Below, one piece after another: positions 1 through 7,973 of a stretch of 17,167 bases of DNA. The translations under genes were made by a program, and so were the position numbers. Source of the DNA: OMIS01 sp964443885 (lineage in GTDB: Bacteria; Patescibacteriota; Microgenomatia; UBA1400; PJMF01); contig CAYUES010000023.1 in NCBI GenBank assembly GCA_964443885.1, forward strand, positions 1 through 17,167, written 5' to 3'. Position 1 is the first letter of the stretch. Each line of letters opens with the position of its first letter. The notes beneath the pieces were generated by a model, which was not told the origin of the DNA, did no database searches, and saw only the letters and a list, made by a program, of their open reading frames with translations.

Positions 1-77
1 GGGTGTATAGCTCAGGTGGTTAGAGCGCAGTCCTGATAAGACTGAGGTCATACGTTCGATTCGTATTACACCCACCA
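1..77 (+). tRNA. tRNA-Ile (anticodon GAU), CCA encoded
   Basis: The sequence folds as a complete cloverleaf. The acceptor stem pairs 1-7 (GGGTGTA) with 67-73 (TACACCC). The anticodon stem 28-32/40-44 carries the loop CTGATAA, with anticodon GAT at 35-37. The T-stem 50-54/62-66 carries loop TTCGATT. The discriminator is A74 and the CCA end is encoded at 75-77. GAU reads the isoleucine codons AUC and AUU. The gene starts exactly at the window edge, so its promoter and any upstream partner lie outside. Confidence 0.97.
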
Positions 78-129
78 AAAATAGTTGTAAAATCCTGCTG
101 CCCCTCTTCATAAAGATACTCAATATGAT

Positions 130-657
130 ATGTTAAAAGAGCAGACACCAGGAAAAATAGATGCCTTAAATGTTTCCATAGAGCATCTCAGCGAGCTGGT
201 GCAGCTTTTGCATGCGGCTGACGAAATTCCTGAAGCCAGAAGTCTCCTAGCCAGTATCTTATATGAAGCTGCTGGAGCGCTACGCTCAATCCCCGAAGAA
301 AGTTCGCAGCCCACTTCAAGAGAAACACAGCCAATATCTTCATGGAGTCTGGCTGCTTTGATCGAGACAATTACAAGTGTCGCCGAAAACAGTAATTTCC
401 ATCAAGCAGCAACCACGCGTTTAATAAATATTATTGCGTATAATGCAGGTGGAATACTAATTGGTTCAAGCAAATATCCAAGGGTACATCACTTGATTCG
501 TCGCGACTTTCTGGAAGCGGTCAGTGCAATCGAAACCTACAAAGAGTTTGATCGCTGGTTGTGGGAAAATGATCTTTCTTGCAGTGGCCTAGGCGTTAGA
601 ACCTACCAGCTTTTGCGCTTGGCAGTACAAGAACACAGCAAAGATACTCCTTTTTAA
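130..657 (+). CDS. Hypothetical protein, 175 aa, mostly helical
   Basis: I do not recognise this protein. It starts at ATG 130 and ends at TAA 655-657. The upstream ATG at 125 closes after two codons in another frame and is not a usable start. The product looks soluble and largely alpha-helical: an amphipathic N-terminal third (LVQLLHAADEIPEARSLLAS), a Ser/Thr/Pro-rich spacer near residues 57-70, and a second helical part ending with an aromatic stretch (EFDRWLWENDLSC). There is no signal peptide or transmembrane segment. No Shine-Dalgarno is visible. A weak GATACT at 115-120 lies 9 bases before the ATG. The gene sits 52 bases after the tRNA and converges on the next gene with 20 bases between stops. 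The ORF is long, but no family supports it. Confidence 0.7.
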   Translation: MLKEQTPGKIDALNVSIEHLSELVQLLHAADEIPEARSLLASILYEAAGALRSIPEESSQPTSRETQPISSWSLAALIETITSVAENSNFHQAATTRLINIIAYNAGGILIGSSKYPRVHHLIRRDFLEAVSAIETYKEFDRWLWENDLSCSGLGVRTYQLLRLAVQEHSKDTPF

Positions 658-677
658 AGCTATAAACTCAATGTCCA

Positions 678-1526
678 TTAATATGGTCGGCAGCTAATAA
701 AGTTGGCAGCTGCTTGGATCTCACCGGTTCCAGGAAGAGCCGATGGATTACCATTAGGATTTTTATCTGTCTTTGCTTGCAAATTAACCGCGTGGATTAT
801 CACCTTAGCATTGGCGAAATCTGGACGACCATTTGCAATTGGAACATCACGTGTATAACCGATATTATCTCTATACCAACTTTGATGTAAGATCGTACCC
901 TGTGGATTCACGTAATCAGAAACTGCTTGAATTGGACCTTCTCCAGGTAATAAACGTTGATTTGTAGCTAAGTCAACGACCTTAGCCAATTGACCTTTAC
1001 TTGAAGCAGCCAGATCAACTACTTGTCGATAATCTTGTGGATGTATCTGTTTAAATACCTGAGAGTATGTAGAGTTTCTATAACCTACTAGCCCTGAATA
1101 GATTGTTCGATCCATCCATACTCTTGGAAGAGTTTTATCACCACCCCGAAACTCAATTATTGGAGACGTGGCATATGCGTTGTTAACTGCATTATTTGGC
1201 AGGTCATTTTGAACTTCAACCCATGGATACTTGGCTTCCTCTGTCCAGTTAATTAAACCAAATTTGGTTGGTACTGATTTTATAAATAACTTGTTTCCTC
1301 GGGACACTGTTTGAATAAAGGTGGAGGTACCAGGATTAACATATGCATCATATGCCATGATAGGACCACTACCAGGTAAAATATTTGGTGTTTGATTTAA
1401 GTTAATAACTTCTCTCATGCCTTCAGCAGATGCCCATTGAGGTCGACCATCAGCATTAATTGGGACACCTCGAGTGTAGGCAACATTATTGCGGAAGAAT
1501 AACTGGGTTAAGATGTAGTTTGAACA
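678..1526 (-). repeat. Degenerate protein repeats in the surface-protein ectodomain
   Basis: The encoded region contains several related units. The clearest aligned pieces are 'NNVAYTRGVPINADGRP' with 'DNIGYTRDVPIANGRP', and three LPG-type blocks: LPGSGPIMAYDAYVNP, LPGEGPIQAVSDYVNP and LPGTGEIQAAANF. A more diverged unit (SPIIEF...VGYRN) lies between them. The repeats are visible at protein level only, not as near-identical DNA. Confidence 0.7.
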
Positions 1527-2273
1527 GATCATCTCTGCGTACGCATCTCCAGATGTAGCACTTGCTTGAGAACCACTACTGCTATTGTCATCATCGTCGT
1601 TGTTATTACTACTGCCACTAGTACTACCACTTGTTCCACTAGAAGGTTGGGAAGGAGTTGTTGGATTGGATGGTGTTGTTCCAGTACTAGGTTGAGTAGG
1701 GTTTGTTGGAGTACCTGGAGTACCACCGGTTTGAGTCATAGTTTCACCCACGAATGGGATAGTTTCTCCAACAAAAGGAATGGTATCACCTGGATGTGTT
1801 GATTGTGTTGGACGGGCTGCCTGGTTTTCAGAAGGCAACTGTAGTTCTACAACAGGTTTTGGGTTGCTTGAGAGTTCTAGCTCAATAATTGGTTTTGGGT
1901 TTTCAGGTGCTGTAGGAGTACCTGTACCTGATCCTGGATCCGGTGCAGCACCACTTCCTGGATTAGTTGGCTGTCCTGAGCCAGGTTGAGTAGGAGAAGT
2001 CTGTGTTTGTGGTGGTTCAGCAGGAGGTCGGGTTATTGGATTTAACCTAGCAAACTTTCCGCCGCCAGTTTGCTTCTGCAAACCTGGGTTCTGAACGACG
2101 TACCCACTATATGCTTGGGACTCTAAAGATGTTTCTGCTTGAGTTAACGAATTTGTAACAAAAAGTACACCCAATCCCACTATCGAAATTCCAAGGATCG
2201 AAAAGACGCCAATAACGGTTCTAAACTTCGTGGATAGTGATTTTTTGGGATTTTTGTACATTTTTTTGTGCAT
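678..2273 (-). CDS. Membrane-anchored surface protein: Pro-rich stalk and C-terminal repeat domain
   Basis: The frame is open from GTG 2291, but I place the start at ATG 2273 (531 aa): GTG 2291 would lie upstream of the likely -10 box, and neither start has a Shine-Dalgarno. A basic N-terminus (residues 1-18) precedes a hydrophobic segment (about 19-39), typical of a signal anchor. Residues about 60-245 form a low-complexity Pro/Thr/Gly/Ser stalk with a short Asp run and local duplications, such as TIPFVGE twice in tandem and related PKPIIELEL/PKPVVELQL units. Residues 250-528 hold degenerate repeats with the pattern yR.N.gYTR.VPi..GRP, then vNL, LPGxGxI, yvnP. The only two cysteines I see, C250 and C528, bracket this domain. 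A role in adhesion or sugar binding is inference; I cannot name the family. Confidence 0.8.
   Translation of the reverse strand: MHKKMYKNPKKSLSTKFRTVIGVFSILGISIVGLGVLFVTNSLTQAETSLESQAYSGYVVQNPGLQKQTGGGKFARLNPITRPPAEPPQTQTSPTQPGSGQPTNPGSGAAPDPGSGTGTPTAPENPKPIIELELSSNPKPVVELQLPSENQAARPTQSTHPGDTIPFVGETIPFVGETMTQTGGTPGTPTNPTQPSTGTTPSNPTTPSQPSSGTSGSTSGSSNNNDDDDNSSSGSQASATSGDAYAEMICSNYILTQLFFRNNVAYTRGVPINADGRPQWASAEGMREVINLNQTPNILPGSGPIMAYDAYVNPGTSTFIQTVSRGNKLFIKSVPTKFGLINWTEEAKYPWVEVQNDLPNNAVNNAYATSPIIEFRGGDKTLPRVWMDRTIYSGLVGYRNSTYSQVFKQIHPQDYRQVVDLAASSKGQLAKVVDLATNQRLLPGEGPIQAVSDYVNPQGTILHQSWYRDNIGYTRDVPIANGRPDFANAKVIIHAVNLQAKTDKNPNGNPSALPGTGEIQAAANFISCRPY
1741..1782 (-). repeat. 21-bp imperfect tandem duplication encoding TIPFVGE twice
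   Basis: Two adjacent 21-base units (1741-1761 and 1762-1782) are similar and encode the same heptad in the stalk of the surface protein. The third-position differences between copies suggest the duplication is not recent. Confidence 0.7.
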
Positions 2274-2278
2274 ATCTA

Positions 2279-2307
2279 ATAACAGTAGCACGTCTGCAGT
2301 GAGCCAA
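2279..2307 (-). promoter_or_regulatory. Putative promoter of the surface-protein gene
   Basis: On the minus strand, TTGGCT (2307-2302) and TGTTAT (2284-2279) are separated by 17 bases, and each matches 4 of 6 consensus positions. ATG 2273 begins 5 bases after the -10 element. This supports the internal ATG over GTG 2291 and predicts a leaderless mRNA. Confidence 0.45.
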
Positions 2308-2349
2308 GCAATAATTAATTTGCCAATACCTTGTACCCGAAAATAACAC

Positions 2350-2378
2350 TTGCAATTTAGCAGACAAATGGTTAGAAT
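2350..2378 (+). promoter_or_regulatory. Putative lon promoter
   Basis: TTGCAA (2350-2355) and TAGAAT (2373-2378) are separated by exactly 17 bases. The lon ATG at 2387 follows the -10 by 8 bases, so transcription should begin at or within a base or two of the start codon. It lies back to back with the minus-strand promoter at 2279-2307. Confidence 0.6.
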
Positions 2379-2386
2379 GCTAATCT

Positions 2387-4876
2387 ATGACCGATTCTAC
2401 AGACAAAAAAATTGAGGAAACCTCTCAAGTAGAGTCTCCTCAAACAACCAATTCAAAAGTCCAGGCCACAGTCACAAAAGAGAGCGAGCCAAGTAAGGTT
2501 ATTGCCCAAACACCAATCAAAAAATCTGTTCGTTCCAAAGAAAAAGCTGCGACTACCCAAACACTGCCAGTGATCCCGATTCGCGAAGGGGTGTTGTTCC
2601 CAAGTACTGAGTCTGTCTTGACCTTTGGTCGTAGTATTTCACTCAATGCCATCAAAGAATCAGCCAAAAGCAAGAAATTAATCGTGCTTTTAACCCAACG
2701 TAATCCTGATGTTGAAGTGCCACAGCCAAGTGATTTATACGAAGTTGGGACCTTAGCAATCATCGAAAAAACACTCCAAGTTGATAATAGTGTCAATGCG
2801 CTCGTCCGCGGTATTGGACGCGTCAAGATTAATCGTTTCGTTTCAACAGGTTTGAAGTTGAGCGCCGAAGTGACCGAAATCAATGATTCCCAAGAAAAAG
2901 ATGAAGAAATGGAAGCGTTGGTAAAACATCTGCAAAAAGAGTTCCGTAAAGCAGTTCATCTAGGAAAACCTGTCGAGTTTTTGAACTTTATGAAGCTGAT
3001 GGGTGGCGTCACCAACGGCGAACTTGTTGATCAAATCGCCAGCACTCTTTCAATCAAAACTACCGAAAAACAGGAGCTTTTGGAACTCACGAGCGTCAAA
3101 CTCCGTGTCAAACGTGTGGTGGAGCACTTGGCTCATGAGCTCAAAGTTCTGGAAATCGAGAAAGACGTCGTCACCAAAACCCAAGAAAAATTTGATAAGC
3201 ACATGCGTGACAGTGTGTTACGTGAGCGTCTGAGTACCATTCGCAAAGAACTGGGCGAAGGCGATGATGAAGAAGAAATAGTTGATGAGTACTTCAAAAG
3301 ACTAAAACGCACCAAGTTTTTTGATGCGGACACCACTCAAAAAATCGAGAAAGAAATTAAACGCCTCCGCGTGATGTCTCCCAATAATCCTGAAGCTGGC
3401 TATGTGCGAACTTGGCTGGATACGATCTTCGAGATGCCGTGGAATAAACGCCTTCAAAGTGAAGTGACCTTACAAAAGGCCAGCGCTAGTCTCGAAGCCA
3501 ACCACTATGGTCTGGAAGAAGTCAAAGATCGCATTTTAGAGTACATTGCCGTGTTAGTCCGTAAGCAGAAAATAATGAAAACTACCCAAGTGAGCTTGCC
3601 AACGATTCTGTGTTTTGTCGGACCACCGGGCGTGGGTAAGACCAGTATTGGCCAATCAATTGCAAAGAGTTTAGGCCGCAAGTTCGTCAAAGTTTCGCTG
3701 GGTGGTATTCATGATGAAGCAGAGATTCGTGGCCATCGCCGCACCTATGTTGGTGCAATGACCGGAAAAATCATGAGTGCAATTCGCCAATCAAAATCAA
3801 TGAATCCAGTGTTCATGCTCGATGAAGTTGATAAAATTGGCTCTGACTACCGTGGTGATCCATCTGCTGCACTGCTTGAAGCACTCGATCCAGAACAGAA
3901 CAAAGGCTTTGTTGATCACTACCTAGACGTGCCATTTGATTTGTCAGAAGTCATCTTTATTACGACTGCCAATACCTTGGATACGATTCCTGGCCCGCTG
4001 CGTGATCGTTTGGAAATTATCCGCTACTCTGGCTACACCGAGGAAGAGAAGTTCCACATTGCCAAAGAACATTTGCTCGAAAAAGTCTTGAAATCCAATG
4101 GCCTAACAACGCGCAACATTGAACTTCCAGATGAACAAATCAAGATGGCGATTAATCGCTACACCAGTGAAGCGGGCGTCCGCAGTTTAGAGCGCACCCT
4201 CAATAAACTAGCTCGTAAAGCTGCTCGCGAGATGGTCGAAACTGATAGCAAGAAAAAAATCACGATTACTCCAGAGAAAGTCCGTGAGTACTTGGGTGCT
4301 GAGCCATACGACATCACACTTACCGAAGAAGAAGATCAGGTGGGATTAGCGACCGGTTTGGCATGGACTTCAGTCGGTGGTGACGTACTGTTTATCGAAG
4401 TCGCGCTTACTCCAGGCAAAGGTCAGATTCAACTAACCGGTAAACTTGGTGACGTGATGAAAGAATCAGCACAAGCTGCCTTGACGTTTGTCAAAGCAAA
4501 TGCAAAAGAACTTGGTATTGATCCCAAAGTTGTCCAAAAAACCGACGTCCACATTCACGTTCCAGAAGGTGCCGTACCCAAAGATGGCCCATCCGCTGGT
4601 GTGACGATCACTACCGCCATCGTCTCGGCTTTTACCAAGCGCACAGTCAAACGAATGACAGCGATGACTGGCGAAGTGACGCTGCGCGGTCGCGTCTTAC
4701 GAATCGGTGGACTAAAAGAAAAAAGTATTGCGGCTCGGCGCGCGGGCAGTACCACGGTTCTGATTCCAAAAGACAATGAACGTGATTTAGAAAAGATTCC
4801 AGAATCAGTCAAAAAAGACATTACGTTTATCCCTGTCAAAGATGTTCGCGAAGTCTTGGCTCACGCGCTCAACTAA
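2387..4876 (+). CDS. lon: ATP-dependent protease Lon (LonA type)
   Basis: Cytosolic AAA+ serine protease that unfolds and degrades misfolded and regulatory proteins; 829 aa. Residues 1-59 are a polar Ser/Thr/Lys/Glu extension, longer than the N-terminus of typical Lon (E. coli Lon has 784 aa). The substrate-binding LON domain starts at LPVIPIREGVLFP (about residue 60). A helical coiled region follows (about 240-330). The AAA+ module has Walker A GPPGVGKT (412-419) and Walker B with D479/E480 in FMLDEVDK. The C-terminal protease domain has the catalytic dyad Ser736 (in DGPSAG) and Lys779 (in GGLKEK), spaced 43 residues apart as in E. coli. All key residues are present. The first ATG after the promoter is used; there is no Shine-Dalgarno. 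The gene stands alone, divergent from the surface-protein gene. Confidence 0.97.
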   Translation: MTDSTDKKIEETSQVESPQTTNSKVQATVTKESEPSKVIAQTPIKKSVRSKEKAATTQTLPVIPIREGVLFPSTESVLTFGRSISLNAIKESAKSKKLIVLLTQRNPDVEVPQPSDLYEVGTLAIIEKTLQVDNSVNALVRGIGRVKINRFVSTGLKLSAEVTEINDSQEKDEEMEALVKHLQKEFRKAVHLGKPVEFLNFMKLMGGVTNGELVDQIASTLSIKTTEKQELLELTSVKLRVKRVVEHLAHELKVLEIEKDVVTKTQEKFDKHMRDSVLRERLSTIRKELGEGDDEEEIVDEYFKRLKRTKFFDADTTQKIEKEIKRLRVMSPNNPEAGYVRTWLDTIFEMPWNKRLQSEVTLQKASASLEANHYGLEEVKDRILEYIAVLVRKQKIMKTTQVSLPTILCFVGPPGVGKTSIGQSIAKSLGRKFVKVSLGGIHDEAEIRGHRRTYVGAMTGKIMSAIRQSKSMNPVFMLDEVDKIGSDYRGDPSAALLEALDPEQNKGFVDHYLDVPFDLSEVIFITTANTLDTIPGPLRDRLEIIRYSGYTEEEKFHIAKEHLLEKVLKSNGLTTRNIELPDEQIKMAINRYTSEAGVRSLERTLNKLARKAAREMVETDSKKKITITPEKVREYLGAEPYDITLTEEEDQVGLATGLAWTSVGGDVLFIEVALTPGKGQIQLTGKLGDVMKESAQAALTFVKANAKELGIDPKVVQKTDVHIHVPEGAVPKDGPSAGVTITTAIVSAFTKRTVKRMTAMTGEVTLRGRVLRIGGLKEKSIAARRAGSTTVLIPKDNERDLEKIPESVKKDITFIPVKDVREVLAHALN

Positions 4877-4927
4877 CTGCGTAGTCCATCCAATCAGCAG
4901 TACATACAAAATAACTTTGAGTATTTT

Positions 4928-4952
4928 CTGCTCTCCGATCCTCGAGAAGCAG
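4928..4952 (+). other. Short imperfect inverted repeat upstream of the lipoprotein gene
   Basis: CTGCTCTC (4928-4935) can pair with GAGAAGCAG (4944-4952) with one bulged A and an 8-base loop. No T-tract follows, so it is not a standard intrinsic terminator. It covers the expected -35 region of the next promoter and could be an operator or part of lon 3' end formation. The rest of the 100-base lon/lipoprotein intergenic region shows nothing else clear. Confidence 0.25.
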
Positions 4953-4961
4953 CTCGTTCCA

Positions 4962-4970
4962 TGATACACT
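4962..4970 (+). promoter_or_regulatory. Putative extended -10 promoter of the lipoprotein operon
   Basis: TGA-TACACT (4962-4970) is an extended -10 element (TGn followed by TACACT). ATG 4977 follows 6 bases later. I see no good -35. The spacing places the transcription start at the ATG. Confidence 0.5.
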
Positions 4971-4976
4971 AGGGGT

Positions 4977-5894
4977 ATGAAGTGGCTACGCAAAATACTC
5001 TTACTACTTATCGCTTCGGTTGCATTAAGCGGCTGTACCTTTAATTTTTTAGAACACAAAGTAAAGTCTGGTTTACAAGTCATCACCAATGACCAACCCA
5101 GTGCGGTTTTCATTGATGGCCAATATATTAATAAAACTCCACTCATTGAAAAAAATCTCAAACCAGGAGTTTACCAAATCTCAATTCAACCCGAAAATAC
5201 CGAGCTCGTACCGTACGAAACGACGATTACGTTGCGCAAAGGTTTGCTGACCGTCATCACCTGGAAACCGGAAAAACGGCCCGAGTTGAGTAGTGGAGTA
5301 ATCTTGGAAATGGAAGAACTTACAGATCGAAGTAAAACTGAAGTTAGTTTTACGACTATTCCTGATGGCGCCATTATTAATTTACCAAATAAAAAAGAGT
5401 TTTCTCCTGTAGTTGTCTCGGATCTAACCGAAGGCATTCAAGAATTTGAAGTGACGTTGCCTTCCTACGAAACACAACATCACAGTATTAATGTCCAAAA
5501 AGGCTATCGCACGCACGTTACGTTAAAACTCGGAAAACTCCAAGCCAATACTACTACCGATCCCCAAGCCAACGCTGACATCGGTGGGGCGAACCTGACA
5601 AGTGACGCTGCCAGTGATTCAGCGGGAGCCGGCATTAATGCAGCAGCCACGAGCAGTACCAGTGCTACCGCTTCAAGTAGTGGAAGTATTTCAATTTTGA
5701 AAACCAATTTTTTCCAAGATGGTGTTGAAGTATTGAGAGTCCGCGCCACGCCAGAAAGTACTGGTGCTGAAAGAGGATTTGCTCCAGTTGGCCAAACCTA
5801 TCCGTACTTGGGAGAACAACGAAACGGCTGGTACAAGATCTCTTTCAACTCGGCTGACGGATGGGTTAATGGAGCATTCGCAAAGTTAAATTAA
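4977..5894 (+). CDS. Lipoprotein with two PEGA-like domains and a C-terminal SH3-like domain
   Basis: Exported, lipid-anchored envelope protein, 305 aa. The signal peptide ends in lipobox LSGC with Cys20 as the lipidated residue. Residues about 32-97 and 122-185 are two PEGA-type beta domains: the first has the typical 'A.V.iDG..i..TP...l.pG.y.i.i' pattern, the second 'F.TiPdGA.I'. An Ala/Ser/Thr/Gly-rich linker (about 188-237) leads to a bacterial SH3-like domain (about 238-305; LRVRATPES, Y..LGEQRNGWYKISF, GWVNGAFAKL). PEGA and SH3 domains usually bind cell-wall or surface polymers, so a wall-attachment role is inferred. It is the first gene of a pair with the downstream membrane protein (25 bases apart). 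Confidence 0.85.
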   Translation: MKWLRKILLLLIASVALSGCTFNFLEHKVKSGLQVITNDQPSAVFIDGQYINKTPLIEKNLKPGVYQISIQPENTELVPYETTITLRKGLLTVITWKPEKRPELSSGVILEMEELTDRSKTEVSFTTIPDGAIINLPNKKEFSPVVVSDLTEGIQEFEVTLPSYETQHHSINVQKGYRTHVTLKLGKLQANTTTDPQANADIGGANLTSDAASDSAGAGINAAATSSTSATASSSGSISILKTNFFQDGVEVLRVRATPESTGAERGFAPVGQTYPYLGEQRNGWYKISFNSADGWVNGAFAKLN

Positions 5895-5910
5895 TAACAA
5901 GAACCGTAGT

Positions 5911-5914
5911 AGGA
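5911..5914 (+). promoter_or_regulatory. Shine-Dalgarno site of the GT-C-like gene
   Basis: AGGA ends 5 bases before ATG 5920. This gene has no promoter of its own in the 25-base gap and is likely co-transcribed. Its Shine-Dalgarno contrasts with the leaderless first genes. Confidence 0.55.
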
Positions 5915-5919
5915 TTTTC

Positions 5920-7956
5920 ATGCTTGCGCTTATACAACTCGTCATCACCGTTTGGATTGGACGAAATCTACTGCGGGTACTTCCAGTAAGTTGGTACAAA
6001 ATCGAGTTCTGGGCGGCTGCATATATAGTTGGACTGTTAGTTACAACCTGGTTGTTGTTTGTATTCTCACTGATTTTTGGGTATACCTGGGGGATTCCAC
6101 TGGCGCTGATCGTAGGTGGCGGAGGAAGTTACTATTTGCAGGCTTGGGTTACTAATAACAGCAAAAAACAGCTACAACTTGAAAACATAGCAGCTGTTAC
6201 GCCACTTTCTTCAAAGCATACTGTTTGGATTTTTCTATACTTGTCGGGATGGATACTCCTCCTGTGGGCACTCTTTTTCACGCGCTCATTCCAAATTAAA
6301 GATGCTGGCTGGTATTCAGGAGGGAATACTTGGGGAGATATCGCCATACACAGTACCTTAATTTATTCATTTGAACAACACGACAAGCCAAGTTTAATCT
6401 TTCCAATTTATCCACAAAATAAGCTAACCTATCCGTTTTTATTTGATTTTTATACTGCAACTCTCATGAAAGAAGGCTGGAGCATTCAATCGGCACTACT
6501 AGTTACAGGATTAACAACAACGGTTGCTGTTTTGATACTGAGTTTTTTCTTGCTCTGGCGCCTGACTAAATCATTTTTTGTGGCCGCACTAACTGGCATA
6601 CTTTTTTTCTTGAATAGTACGACAGGCACTATGGATTTTTTTATCGATTGGAAAAATTCCGACCTTTCATTCTGGAAGTTTATCTCGGCACTACCTGAAA
6701 ATTACGTCCACAGTAATGATAGAGGTTTGTCTTGGATTCAAGTTGTGATTGATCTAATTTTGCCACAACGCGGAATTATTGTCGGAATTGCGGTGTTTCT
6801 TTTATTCTGCTTAGGGCTCTATCTTTTATTCACTGAGTCAGCAACAAAACATGCTGTTCAATCCGCTAAAAAGACAGTTAAAAGCGAAGTGTCACTACAA
6901 ACACTTCGCTATGGCTTGCTACTACTTTTAGGCCTCCTGCCATTTTTTCATGTCCATACATTTTTAGTTATTCTTGGACTATTTATCTGGTATCTACTGT
7001 GGGCTTTTGCTACATCGGTCAAAAATGGCACACCAGTCGTAGCGACTACCAAAGAAATCTTGGGTGATTGGCTCGGTCCACTGCTAGTTCTGGTGGTACT
7101 TTGTTTACCGCAGTTGTACTGGCAGTTTGGCAATACCTTTGGCAAAGGATTTACGTTTGTTCAGTTAGGCTGGCTAAAAGAGGAGCAGACATTTTTGACG
7201 TTTTGGGCCAGAAATCTGGGCCTGCAAGGAATTTTAGCGATTATTGGCACGATCTACGTATACCGATCAAAAACAGTTTCAGAGTTTTTTAAGGTATTGG
7301 TTTTCCCGTTACTAGCTTTATTTGCCATCTGCAATATTATTAGTTTTCAACCACATGTCTGGGACAACACCAAGTTTATGGTGTACAGCCACTGGGCAAT
7401 GATTGTGGTAAGTGTTTTATTCTTACAGTATCTTCTTGCTCTACCTTCACAGATCGCTAGAAATCTTAGTAGTCAAAATAGCCTAGCTTTGAATAGATTG
7501 CTTTCAGTTTTCGTAGTAGTAAGCTGTATTACGGTGCTTGCGAGTGGCGGCGTGCTGGCAGTAACCAAAGAGTTGCAATCTTCTGATAGGATTGCAACAA
7601 CTCAAGATTTAGTAATCGCCGAGTTTGTTCGAGAGAATACTGAGCCTGATGCATTATTTTTAACCTCAGATGCACACAACCATCTCATCCCGATGCTCAC
7701 AGGCCGCCCAATTGTGATGGGGTACAGAGGCTGGCTCTGGACCTATGGAATTAATTATCGCCAGACAGAACTTGAAGTGCTACGTATGTACAGAGGAGGT
7801 CCAGAAGCACTTGAATTACTCAAGGAAAAAAAGGTTGCGTATGTGTTTGTTGGACCACGAGAAAAAAGTTCTTGGCAAGTTAATGAAGGATTTTTTGAAC
7901 AATTTGAAGCGATTTATTCAGATAAAAATACCACGATTTATAAACTTAATTTTTAG
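5920..7956 (+). CDS. Polytopic membrane protein, probable GT-C-type glycosyltransferase
   Basis: 678 aa with many hydrophobic segments: several before residue 110, more through about 540, then a soluble C-terminal part (about 560-678). The first large extracytoplasmic loop holds D128 and a GDIAIH motif (D140, H144), which resembles the acidic/His loop of GT-C enzymes (PMT/ArnT-like) that move sugars from polyprenyl carriers. The C-terminal tail has 'EPDALFLTSDAHNHLIPMLTGR', then a GYRGWLW stretch and KKVAYVFVG, a pattern common in such large membrane proteins. The specific donor and acceptor cannot be told. It lies 25 bases after the PEGA lipoprotein with its own AGGA site, suggesting joint envelope work. 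Its stop is 17 bases from the tpiA stop on the other strand. Confidence 0.7.
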   Translation: MLALIQLVITVWIGRNLLRVLPVSWYKIEFWAAAYIVGLLVTTWLLFVFSLIFGYTWGIPLALIVGGGGSYYLQAWVTNNSKKQLQLENIAAVTPLSSKHTVWIFLYLSGWILLLWALFFTRSFQIKDAGWYSGGNTWGDIAIHSTLIYSFEQHDKPSLIFPIYPQNKLTYPFLFDFYTATLMKEGWSIQSALLVTGLTTTVAVLILSFFLLWRLTKSFFVAALTGILFFLNSTTGTMDFFIDWKNSDLSFWKFISALPENYVHSNDRGLSWIQVVIDLILPQRGIIVGIAVFLLFCLGLYLLFTESATKHAVQSAKKTVKSEVSLQTLRYGLLLLLGLLPFFHVHTFLVILGLFIWYLLWAFATSVKNGTPVVATTKEILGDWLGPLLVLVVLCLPQLYWQFGNTFGKGFTFVQLGWLKEEQTFLTFWARNLGLQGILAIIGTIYVYRSKTVSEFFKVLVFPLLALFAICNIISFQPHVWDNTKFMVYSHWAMIVVSVLFLQYLLALPSQIARNLSSQNSLALNRLLSVFVVVSCITVLASGGVLAVTKELQSSDRIATTQDLVIAEFVRENTEPDALFLTSDAHNHLIPMLTGRPIVMGYRGWLWTYGINYRQTELEVLRMYRGGPEALELLKEKKVAYVFVGPREKSSWQVNEGFFEQFEAIYSDKNTTIYKLNF

Positions 7957-7973
7957 TTCTCAAACTACTTTTA

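Noticed and set aside
687..716. GGCAGCT repeat as a terminator or operator
   Set aside because: It is within the coding end of the surface gene, the stem is only 6 bp and no T-tract follows.
1566..1989. Two plus-strand ORFs opposite the surface-protein stalk
   Set aside because: Thr/Cys-rich and Gly/Pro-rich translations are the complement of the low-complexity stalk and have no start signals.
2229..2270. Runs of A near the surface-protein start as a slippage site
   Set aside because: Runs of five to seven A encode Lys/Asn codons in the normal frame; nothing suggests a needed frame change.
2274..2291. GTG 2291 as start of the surface protein
   Set aside because: It would lie upstream of the likely -10 box and has no Shine-Dalgarno; ATG 2273 fits the promoter and gives a normal basic signal-anchor start.
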